Shown here in pieces: positions 32,250-41,619 of a DNA stretch of 64,000 nucleotides. Numbering within the stretch: the first letter of the stretch is position 1; each line of letters opens with the position of its first letter. The notes below the pieces were generated by a model that was given only the letters and a program-made list of their open reading frames with translations, was not told the origin of the DNA and made no database searches. The translations under genes were made by a program, and so were the position numbers. The stretch comes from Mesostigma viride (lineage: Eukaryota; Streptophyta; Mesostigmatophyceae; Mesostigmatales; Mesostigmataceae), in contig RPFO01000972.1 in assembly GCA_009746045.1 (NCBI GenBank), positions 175,001 through 239,000 on the forward strand, read 5' to 3'.

Positions 32250-33140
32250 TCAACTGAGGCCTTTTGGCTCAATTGAGGCCTTCAGTTTTACCAAGATCTC
32301 ACAAAGTACGGTATTTTGGCGGGAAGGACCGGTCCTATGGGTCGTCCGGCCACAGTGGCGCGAATCTGGTACATGTGCTGAGCGTCCTGACCCGTTGGGG
32401 TCGACAGGGGTCGACGGTTACTGAAAAATACGTGAGGTGGAAAAGTACCTATTTTGGCCACTTTCGTGCAACGGGACGAGGAATTTTGGGTGGTCCCACG
32501 CCGAATGGGGTAGTTTTTCGCGCATTTTGCAAGAAAAAAACGCTGTTTTCGACTTTCTGTTTCGAAATTTTTTCTGGCGATTTGAGAACGCCCGCAAAAT
32601 TTTGCACAATTTCGCGTGATTTTCGCACGATTTTCGCACAATTTCACACAATTTCACACGATTTCACAGGATTTCGCATAATTTTACACGAAGGGTCTAG
32701 CTGCAGAGAGACCCTTTGAAAATTTTCGCATGAATTCACGCATTTTTTACATGTCGTAATTTTTTCACAATCGAACTTTTTTGCATGAATTCGCACTTTT
32801 TTGGTCAGTTTTTGGTCAATTTCAGCAAAATTTTCAAGATTTCGCATGATTTTACACTTTTTTGGCCTGGTTTTGGTCAATTTCAGCAAATTTTGCGCGA
32901 TTTCGCACGATTTGCGAAGGGTCTAGCTGCAGAGAGACCCTTTCCGGCCGGCGGAAAATTCGCTCGGCTGCAAATTTTTCGGCAAGAATTTCGGCGCAAT
33001 GTCCGTTTTTCGGACGATTGAAACTAGCGTTTTTTTCTTGCAAAAATCTACCCCATTCCGCGTGGGACCACCCTTTTCACGAATGCACGACCATGGCGGC
33101 CTCGAGTAGAATGGACCGTATGGCCACGTTCGTGCATCAT
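32250..33140. mobile_element. Foldback/MITE-like element with long inverted repeats
   Basis: 32488-32545 (GGGTGGTCCCACGCCGAATG, then TTTTGCAAGAAAAAAACGCT) is matched in inverse by 33020-33074. Outer parts with GGCCAC and TTCGTGCA also pair. The interior is made of TTTCGCACAATTTCACAC-like repeats and contains two copies of AAGGGTCTAGCTGCAGAGAG with ACCCTT (about 32690 and 32915), itself a hairpin. The left 125 bp (32325-32450) recur at 50.09-50.21 kb. No coding capacity. Confidence 0.6.
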
Positions 33141-33260
33141 TTCGAGCAGTATGGAGCGCGTTGGGCAGATAAGTTATCCTTGAAGCTAGCCCAACCGCTA
33201 AATGTGTCAAAAGTCGATTTATAGATTCGTGGGGTCGTTATTTGTGTGCTGAATGCCAGG

Positions 33261-33686
33261 TTAGTGAAGATAAGATGGGGCGTAGATGGCGTTGATAGTG
33301 CGCCTGCCCGCAGGACGATGCTTTGATATGTTGGGAAGGAGACTAGCGGAACGGCAGGGGGGGATGTTGGCCGGGGCAGCCGTGACTAAAGGGGCACTGG
33401 CTATTTTCGAGCCTTTTGTCGTGAATCCATAGGTAGAGGAAGCTAGGGGGGGGTTAGCTAGGAAAAACTGGATTGCGGACAATAAATGCGCCCGCGCCCC
33501 CAGATATGCCGGGAGCGCAATTATGCGAACAGCGCTGGTGAGGCCGCTGCAGCCGCTTTCATACGTCCACGGACGACGCATGGAGCGTCTGTCCGGCCAG
33601 ATTAGCGGGCTGCATCGCTTCCGGACAACTTGAAAACCAACGCCGAGCTTGAACAGCTTTTCTGATGCAGCCACGTTCAGCGCCAA
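33261..33686 (-). other. Uncharacterised open frame
   Basis: A 141-codon frame with mixed composition (MALNVAASEKLFKLGVGFQV..., ending INAIYAPSYLH). No domain, no splice-site support and no recognisable homology. It lies among transposon remnants and may be a decayed transposon segment or chance. Confidence 0.2.
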
Positions 33687-33913
33687 CGCATATGCGTGCT
33701 TAGTGATCCCGGGTGTGAGGGGTGTGAAAGGTAAGTGCGTCCTGGTGGCAGAAAGGGAATGGCATCGATTTGCTTGTGATATCGCCTGTTTTTAGTTGCC
33801 TATCGGCGCCTAGTGCCGAGGTGACGTAAGGCAGGCTATACTACTTCGTGCAGTGCTCTGCGGCTGGCCCCCACCGTGTAGACGTGTTTGCTTTCCATAA
33901 GAAGCATGGCAGT

Positions 33914-34107
33914 CAGTGTGAGCTAGTACGCCGTATTATACGCCGTATTATACGAAATACGCAATACGCCGAGGTTTGGCGTATTGCCGTACTAGAAATT
34001 TTGCTAGTAGTACGCCGTATTATACGCGTATAATACACGTATTATACGAAATACGCAATACGCCGAGGTTTTGCCGTATTGCCGTATTGCCGTACTAGCT
34101 CACACTG
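33914..34107. mobile_element. hAT-type MITE with 8-bp target site duplication
   Basis: Terminal inverted repeats CAGTGTGAGCTAGTACG (33914-33930) and its complement (34091-34107), flanked by the identical 8-bp sequence ATGGCAGT at 33906-33913 and 34108-34115. CAGNG-type ends and an 8-bp duplication are the hallmarks of the hAT superfamily. The 194-bp interior is built of CGTATTATACG and AATACGCAATACGCC repeats, with internal palindromes. Confidence 0.9.
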
Positions 34108-34603
34108 ATGGCAGTTCCTGCCATGCTGGCCATGTCTCAGGCAACCGTTGCAAAGCTTAAAATCAAGCTAGAGGTCTAGAAGACAGTGCAAATGGTGTCC
34201 AGTTATGCTTGTATATCTTGCCATGTGCTGTTCATCTGCTGCCGCGGCAGCAAACCCCTGTCAAAATATACCGTAACAATGTAGATATTGGGGCTATGTG
34301 AGTGAAGCTAAGCGCTTGGAAGGTTACACCTATCATTATAATGCATGATCCTTGTGCGTGTTTGTAATAGCGGCTTTGGATTCCTCATGGTTACGTGCAA
34401 TACCTGGGGCATGGCATGGCAGTTTTGTTTCACAGAGCCTGCATATGTTGCCCAGAGGACAAATTCCGGCCACGAGGTAGCCATGGCTGTCGGAGCTCAT
34501 AACTTTCACGTTTGAGCACCGAATTTAGCCGTGAATATCACAATCGCTTCGTCTTTCTAAGACGCACATGCTGATATAATTTTCCGACGCTATTACGCAA
34601 TAT

Positions 34604-35959
34604 ATGGCGAATAAACGCGCCTCGACGCAACGCAGCCTGGCGGCTGCGCTCGGCAATGAAAATACGTCTGCAGCTCAGGCTGCAGCTCCGCCATCAGGTC
34701 CGGCAGGCAGCGGCGACACTAGTCGTGCACTGGTGGTCGTCCAGCAACCTCCCGGGCTTAACGCCTCGCCATCTGCATCGCCTGACCCCAAGCGCACCCG
34801 CTCAGCCGACAAAACAGGAGGGCCCTCCCGCCCCTCAATCGAACCGAGCTTTCGGCAACTGCCTTTCATGGTCACTGATTACGACTGGACCAACCCGTCT
34901 CCGACCGATGCTATGAGATGCATCTTATTCGGGGACTACGCTTCGCTTTACGACCTGTGCCTCCATCTCCACGAGAACAATCGCCTCCTTCTCCCGGACG
35001 GCCGCCTCTGGCGACACCTCACCCTGCTGCCCGGGTGCAAGCGCCCCGAACTCCAGCACGCCATCCTCAACTCCCTTCTCAAGCGCTCCGACGGCGAGAT
35101 CTGGGCTCCATCCATCTCCGCCCCCACACTCCGTTCCATCCTGACGGAAGCCTTCCAGCAGCACGTGACCCCCCTTGCTGCCGACATTTCAGCAATCGGC
35201 GGCACGCTGACTGCTGAACTTCCTCAGATTTCCACCGCCGCCGCCTCCACCTCCACCGCCGTTTCCGCCTTCACTGCCGACATCAAAGCCCAGCTCCTCG
35301 ACCTCGACCAACGCCTTCAAGCCACCGCCACCGCCCTTGAGAGCTTGCATGACACCGCCGGCCTCACCGCCCAAGCGGTGCAGGAAATCGCTGCCCAGCC
35401 GGCACCTGCTGGCCCGGCCAGTGATGTTCCCTCCACCTGGGCGGACTTGCTTAAGCATCACACCACCTCCACCACCTCCACCATCGCGGCACAACTCAAG
35501 CAACAAGCCCTCGACCTTCGCGAGGCGGCCGAGCTCGACAAGCGCAGCCACAATGTCATCGTCAAGCACTTCGACCAGCCGGCAGGTGAGACCTCCACGA
35601 GTCTCCTTGAGGCAGTTAAGCGCGCCATTCTTGCCCCCATGTTACTCACTGGTGAGCTGGACATGTCGGTTGTCCGCCTCCCCCGCGCGCGGGGGAAGGC
35701 TGGCCCGGCACCCGTGCTCCTCACCTTTAAGTACATGACGGACAAGCTGGCGTTCCTTAAATGCCGCAAGAAGCTCTCGGAGACTCGCTTCACGCTGGAC
35801 GACGACTTGACCTTGGCCCAGCAACAGCGGCGACGCGAGCTATGGCCGACCTACCTTCAGCTCCGGCAGCGTGCAGGGGGGAAGCCGGTATACTGGAGGG
35901 GGGCGGTCATCCACGTTGACCACAAGCCCTGGCAGGCCCCTCCTGCCACTCCAGGCTAG
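34604..35959 (+). CDS. Non-LTR retrotransposon ORF1 protein (451 aa), element lacks ORF2
   Basis: An intact frame from ATG 34604 to TAG. An Ala/Ser/Pro N-terminus is followed by a conserved-looking segment (residues about 85-180) and a predicted coiled coil rich in Leu/Ala/Gln (about 180-310). An RRM-like C-terminal domain follows: HNVIVKHFDQPAGETSTSLL, PAPVLLTFKYMTDKLAFLKC, RFTLDDDLTLAQQQRRRELW, KPVYWRGAVIHVDHKPW. This order (coiled coil then RRM then basic C-terminus) is that of L1-type ORF1 nucleic-acid chaperones, which trimerise and bind the element's RNA. About 490 bp after its stop comes the element's 3' terminus, so no reverse transcriptase frame exists in this copy. The frame is uninterrupted, implying recent insertion or selection. 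Confidence 0.8.
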   Translation: MANKRASTQRSLAAALGNENTSAAQAAAPPSGPAGSGDTSRALVVVQQPPGLNASPSASPDPKRTRSADKTGGPSRPSIEPSFRQLPFMVTDYDWTNPSPTDAMRCILFGDYASLYDLCLHLHENNRLLLPDGRLWRHLTLLPGCKRPELQHAILNSLLKRSDGEIWAPSISAPTLRSILTEAFQQHVTPLAADISAIGGTLTAELPQISTAAASTSTAVSAFTADIKAQLLDLDQRLQATATALESLHDTAGLTAQAVQEIAAQPAPAGPASDVPSTWADLLKHHTTSTTSTIAAQLKQQALDLREAAELDKRSHNVIVKHFDQPAGETSTSLLEAVKRAILAPMLLTGELDMSVVRLPRARGKAGPAPVLLTFKYMTDKLAFLKCRKKLSETRFTLDDDLTLAQQQRRRELWPTYLQLRQRAGGKPVYWRGAVIHVDHKPWQAPPATPG

Positions 35960-36446
35960 GGAATATACCAGTAGTGTAGATTAGATAGGCTTAGCCTTGC
36001 AAGTGGCCCACGCGCATGTGCGCCCATAATGGCCCCCATGGATGATGCTTTCAGTATCTAGCCGCGCCCAGCCTACAATGGGACCTCCCATGGATGATGC
36101 ATTAAGAATTTAGCCATGCGATGCCTATGCAGGGAGTTACTCTCTGCTGAGATGCCATGTGTACACCAGCTATAGCCTAGCCACATACCCTCCACCCCAT
36201 ATGTCATGCAGGCCTTCTAGGCCCTCTCCTCAAGCCCCCCCTGGGTGCCTGTGCTTGTTAAGGAGGCATGAACCATCATGGCGGTGCAGGTGCACCTTGT
36301 GCACCCAGAGCAGGTGACAGTTGTACATCCTCCACCTGCAGGTTGTAGCCCTGATTGTATTACAAACCCATAGATGCCCCTTTCTCAGGGCTATGTGTTA
36401 CATATGCTCCCAACGGAGCTATGATTTTAATTAATTAATTAATTAA
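35960..36446 (+). mobile_element. 3' UTR and (TTAA)n tail of the ORF1-only LINE
   Basis: 487 bp ending GTTACATATGCTCCCAACGG, AGC and a run of TTAA. The last roughly 330 bp are nearly identical to 47523-47872 on the opposite strand, and the last 120 bp match 54487-54606. CTCC-CA-ACGGAG near the end forms a small hairpin shared by five copies in the window. Confidence 0.85.
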
Positions 36447-37300
36447 TGGCATGGCAGGCTGTTGCTGCCTGCAGTGCTGCGCGACAGCCCAGGCCGTGCA
36501 ATTGTGCATGAGGCGTCCCTTGGGGAGCATGCCATGTCATGCCATGCTTACCGTGTTGTGGGGAAACCTCGTAAGGTCCAAAAGACACCTAAGAGGCAGA
36601 GGGAACTGAGTACTAGCGCTTTTTTCTGCTTGCATCTATGGTCATGCTGTGTTGATGGTGCCACCGCAGCGACACCCTGTTTTGTTAAATCATAATTAAA
36701 TAGGTATTGGGGCTATATCACTGATGTTAAGTGCTGGCAACCCCAAAACAATCATAATAATGCATGGCCTATGCTCATATTTGGAAAAAAGTTGTTTGGC
36801 TGCATGCAACACCCAATATAAAAAAGGCCCAATTGAGGCCTTTTTCTGGACATTGGGACAGCTGGAGGATGAAGAGAGTCTCTTCTCGCTGCTACCCGCC
36901 GGCACGGTGGTGCCTATAGTGCCACCAGTGATGACGTCAGCGCCACTGTGCTCCTGTGCGTACCCTCCATGGACTCCTCCGCCGCTGCTGGCACCTATAA
37001 ACCCCCTCACTATCATTGACGCTACTGCCATCTGTCACCCAATCATCACCCGCTGCACCGAGGCCAATACAGGCACGTCTGGGGGGACGCAGAGACCCTC
37101 GGACGCTCCCCGCCATTATCATCGAGGTCATCGTCATCGAGGTCATTCGCGTCAACAAGGCTATTCCATGTGTGCGCTCCACCCCCTGCAAAATACTCCG
37201 CATCTGCATTGACAATATAGGCATGAGTTGGACCTGCATGAGGCGATCACCAGAAGCACAGCGACATGGTAGTAGTACAGAATTATGAGGGGCCACCCAA
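36447..37300 (+). other. Region with diverged repeat and an uncharacterised frame
   Basis: 36640-36760 is a diverged copy of 34220-34350 (shared GTATTGGGGCTAT and TAAGTGC, and ATAATGCATG), the DNA just upstream of the ORF1 LINE, so it may be LINE 5' sequence. A perfect 9-bp stem (AAAAAGGCC) sits at about 36819-36843. Frame 36724-37212 contains KKGPIEAFFWTLGQLEDEES, LFSLLPAGTVVPIVPP; I recognise no domain. Confidence 0.35.
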
Positions 37301-39400
37301 CAAGAGGGCTTGCCACTCGCCCTCTTAACGGAGGTTAATTGAGAGGGCCCCTCACCCTTAATTACCATTGACAGTGAGAGGGTATAGCGGACACTGTCAC
37401 ATTGGTAGCCCCCCCCCGACTAACATTAGTAACAGCTGTTTTGAACAGTCAAGCAGCGCACATATGGTATGGAAGCACAACACACATATGCTAGCAAACC
37501 AAATTAGCGTGGTGAGCGAGAAGCAGTACAATATCGAAAGTACCGTTCGCCAGCATCCAACGTACCGTCTGCCAGCATCCATGAGTATCCAATAGACCCA
37601 GGAACCGCCGTGCAAGGCGCAAGCTACCTCCTGATCCAACCCACATCCATTTCAGTACATTTGTGCACAGAGTTTGTAGCTTCGCCTGAATAACCAGGCA
37701 GGGCGTGGAATGGGAAATGAACTCTGGTATAATAAATTGGTATAATAAGAATAACACTGGGCAAGCATGCTATAGCCAGCCCTGATAGCATAGTGGGAGA
37801 ACATATTTGATCAGACATGAGCCAGCAGCTATTTTTCAGCTCAGCTTGGTTTGGGGGGTTGGGGAAAAAGGCCTTGGAGGAAACCGGGCTGTTGATGCAT
37901 TGAAGGCATTAGAGAATAGCGGGCAAATTTGTAAAAGCGGGCGGTAGGGGTGAGGGGAGGGCGGATGGGGGGTTGGGGGTGGAAGTGTTGGGAGCGGCAT
38001 GGTGGGGGGTATGTAAGGGGGGGGGGGGGGACTGGGGACTGTGCGTGTGTGCGTGCGTGTACGTGTGTGTGTGTGTGTGTGCGTGCGTGCGTGTGTGCGT
38101 GTGTGCATGTGTGTGTGTGTGCGTGTGTGTGTGTGTGTGTGTGCGTGTCTCACTGCGGAAATTGAGGTGGTGGACAGGAAATATGAAGCATCTTCATACC
38201 TCGTCAGCGATCTAAACAGAATTAACGGCAGCTGGCTTTCCTAAAGTATGCTAAACGTGAAGCATTAGACCAGTTCCAACCTTGATGTATTTAGGTAGTA
38301 TTTAAATACACTCTTTTGTCTTCCTTGGAACCATATTTAAATACACTCTTTGTCTCTTCCTGGGAACCACGCTGTCTGGAAAAATCACCGCGTGTATGTG
38401 AAACAGTCTTCAACAGGGAAAGGCGGAAAGGAAACCGAGGAAACATGGGAAATGAAATTGTATGCTGCAGCGACAATACCATTAATAAGAATTCTCCCTC
38501 ATCATCGTATTTGCGGTCAACCACAGTAGGATGCAAGCAGCTAACATAAATTGTTCAACTGCCTGGGCTATCTATACAGAATTTTTTTATTTATAACGTA
38601 ATAGCAGTAGTATATATATTCCCTCTTCGGAGGCTCTTGGTTGTTTGGTAGTTAGTTTTGTTGGATTTGGATTTTGTCTTGTGTGGTACAGTTTGGGTGC
38701 ATTTACTCTGATGTAAGTAATTATATTTTTTAAGTACACCGAAAGCCTTCTCTTCTATCGAACGCCTTCTACTTCTAGGAAATCATGATATGTGTTGGAT
38801 ATTTGTGGACATACATATTACACAGTATCTTCAGTGCCAAATCAGAATATTACATAGTATCTTCAGGATTTAGTTCCGACATTGAACGGAGATGGGGGTT
38901 GAGCGTTGCGGAAAACTTGCAAGTTCCCAAATGGGCGGCCGTCACGTCCCCTTGGGTGTGGCTCATGCAGCCACACCACAATATCCGCATGCAAAAAGAG
39001 GGCGGGCTCCGCGAAAGCAGAACTATCACTACTTCATAAAGTTCAAGTCAAGGGCGAACAGTTTAGAGTCGCCATCCCAGCACACAAGTGGCCTTATTTG
39101 TTAGACAAAAGGAGCAATAACTCAGGCAATGATACACTGATGTTAGCAAGCCTACTGGCTAGCATGACCCTCATAAGCGGAGAGGTTAACACCATTGTAA
39201 TTACATGGCTCACCCATGTATGTCCCACTGACAAATGAACCCAGAGTTTTTCCAGTAGTACCGAAGGGAAGTCAGAGACAAGGAAAAGTTCATACAGCAC
39301 ACCAAATATCAATCTGGGCAAACAAGAAAAGCCGAACAAAGAGGAGCTACCAACTTGAGCGCCCAATTTCAACACGTAAAGGCAGCGAAATGCATGCTTT
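37300..39400. other. Gene-poor stretch within the F-box pseudogene span
   Basis: No supported gene. It contains an imperfect (GT)n/(GTGC)n array at 38041-38150 preceded by a G11 run. Two short segments at about 38158-38200 (+) and 38490-38530 (-) both encode VVDRKY in a GTGGTGGACAGGAAATATGA-like context, suggesting a small inverted duplication. The rest is AT-rich. Confidence 0.5.
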
Positions 39401-39816
39401 TCTCACCATAAGAAAACCCGGGCCAGCGCAGCCCTGCCGTCCTCTGCGACATGGCCTTCCAGCCGATGGTACAGATCCTTGCCCAGCTCCTTGAAGCACT
39501 GCTTCTTCCAAAGCTGCGGTCAGCCACATTCAATAAAAAAGCCGTAGATTAGGTGGAAAATATATAACTGCGCGTCATAATCAATAATAATAAGAAAAGA
39601 AAATAAATCAGAATAGTAAGAAAGAAAAGATAAAGGGACAAGAAGGGGTCTTAATTGGCATACCTCTTGATTTTGTCCTAGTTTCCGCCAGGCTTTGCAT
39701 TGCATGGCACACTACGGCAGATCGCCCGGACTCAACAAGCCAAATATTTTCAAACACAGGTCGTCGCTCAGGCTGGTGTAGTCAGCCGGCTGCCCCAGCA
39801 GCAAACGAGTCTCCAT

Positions 39817-41619
39817 TGCTGTCGCTCTTCTATCCACCCCTGGCACAGCTCCTACAAGGTGCAGAGAATTGAGCTAGACATGACGACTTAGTGCTTCATG
39901 TTACCACTCAAATATCGTTTGACCCAGGCAACATGTTCTCGGAAACCATCACACGCACAGCACGTGGGCTCTGCACACGCAGAGTCGCACACGTTGAACA
40001 AACTGAGCTGAAAACTAATATCCAGTTGTCCAAGGCCCGGAATGTTCAATAAGAGCAATGTTGACGTTGAATCTCTCGCAGCATGCACAAGGTGTGCCAA
40101 TTCTTAATAACTCGACATAAACACGCGGTCACAGTTGTTGCATGCTGGCGTATTTCAAGACCCGACACGAGCAATGCCAGGTACACAAAGAACGCTCTCC
40201 CCGTCGCCCCAGGACGCACCACCTTGGAGCATCAGAACGCAATATCAAGGTCACAAGCAGACGTCTCCACCCGAAAAGACTGCACATGATAATAAGCAAC
40301 GTCACTTTACACTTACACATGCACGGTAACTTTCGCTGTCTATCTTTGATGTTGTGTTGCACCGATACACTACAGGCAGAGCCAGATTGATATAGTAGCT
40401 TCCAGGTTACCAGTTTCCACGTTTCCAAGTTCCCACCATGTTCCCACCGCCCTGAATTGATTAAAATTAATAAACTACGTATGTACATACCGTAGTGGCT
40501 AGAATCTATTTACGAATAATGTTTACGAATACCCCCCCGAAAATGCTTGAAATCCGGGTTCATTTTGGCCCGGAAATCATGAAACCCGGGGTACGCTTTG
40601 GGCGCCGCGCTGGCGTTTCCAGCGTCGCGCCGCGCCGCGCAGCGTTTTGCCGCGCATCACATGGCCTCGAGCCTACTTTTTCGTGGTGGACCAATCCGGT
40701 CTCGAGGATTCGGCGCCAACTGTTAATAGCCTGATTGAAAAGGCAGATTGCCTGACATCTTGATACCCTAGGCTTAGCAGGGATTAACTACTGGCTATAT
40801 TTGGAATCAACGTACACCTATTTACCTGGAAAAGGCAGATTGCCTCGCGCATTTTTGCCAATGGCCTAGTACTAGCGTTTGGCACAAACGGGGCCCAGGC
40901 CACGGAAATGTGCAAAACCGGGATGGAAAACCCTCGGAAACAGGAAATCCGGGACCAAAAACCCTCGGAAATATAATTATTCGTAAATAGATTCTGCCCA
41001 CTACGGTATATGCCACGTGGCAGGAGGAAGGAAATTGGGTAGGTACGGTAGGCAACCACTTCGAGACTTCGGCTGGATGCATCGCCGAACACAGGATTGA
41101 CAGGAAAACCGCGGATTCGGTAATGGTTGGGGACTTGGGGGGATGGGGAAGCAAACACGAGTTAGGGGACTGCGGAGAAATCTCCCGTGCGCGTTGAGGA
41201 ACGTTTATATTCTTCCTTGGATGGTTATTGCTTTGATGTGACGCTTTTATTTTCAAATATTGCTTTCTAGTGTCGTCCGGGTCGTGCTTTTATTAATGAC
41301 CTAGCTAGGGGTGCAAACCAGTAACAACGCGTTTAGGTCGCTCGTTTATTAATGGTATTCCTTGTATCCGCGTCGGAGGTCAGACTTTGATTAGATTTCT
41401 TTGAAAAAGATGATCCCTTGCGTGTGCAAGGGTGCATCTTCGTTTAGTGCAGCTCCGTCCAGCTCTGAAGGAGCGCGCATTTGTATGGTTGGTAACGAAT
41501 CCGAATGCGTAATTATTTGAAGGTGTTTCCCACTTGTTACGCACAAACAAGGATTTGCTTCGTTTGATACGCGGCGTTCCAGAGCTGAGCTTCCGAGCTG
41601 CAAGAAAAACATCTCAGCA
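39817..41619. promoter_or_regulatory. Divergent intergenic spacer between the two F-box copies
   Basis: About 1.8 kb between the start codons of the minus-strand pseudogene (39816) and the plus-strand gene (41620). It should contain the promoter of the intact gene. The middle is occupied by a TA-flanked MITE (40490-41006). I see no TATA box I would commit to. Confidence 0.5.
40490..41006. mobile_element. TA-flanked MITE (mariner-like ends), 517 bp
   Basis: Ends TA|CCGTAGTGGCTAGAATCTAT and its imperfect complement before CCACTACGG|TA. The inverted repeat extends about 31 bp through TTTACGAATAAT with two mismatches. TA duplications at 40488-40489 and 41007-41008 suggest a Tc1/mariner-type integration. 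The interior is GC-rich with CCGGGTTCATTTTGG / AAACCGGGATGGAAAA themes and no ORF. Confidence 0.8.

Larger units (their letters stand above)
32056..39816 (-). pseudogene. Decayed F-box gene paralogue
   Basis: Minus-strand exon 1 (39816-39664, 153 nt) reads QPADYTSLSDDLCLKIFGLL, SPGDLP, stop, CAMQCKAWRKLGQNQE and ends at GTATGC. Exon 2 (39513-39407, 107 nt, exactly the length of the intact gene's exon 2) reads LWKKQCFKELGKDLYHRLEG, HVAEDGRAALARVFL. A fragment at about 32250-32056 (ECQALWLKGCGCGSYLDFRH, FRGLLMGLPVPESFA) matches the end of exon 4. The TAG at 39714-39712 replaces a Lys codon, and I cannot find exons 3, 5 or 6. A foldback element, a hAT MITE and an ORF1-only LINE sit inside. The only alternative to pseudogene status is TAG being sense, which the other genes do not support. 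Confidence 0.75.

Noticed and set aside
39712-39714. Alternative genetic code with TAG as sense, to rescue the minus-strand F-box copy
   Set aside because: The exons of the three other reconstructed genes contain no in-frame TAG or TAA over more than 3,000 codons, and several exons of this copy are missing, so a pseudogene is simpler.
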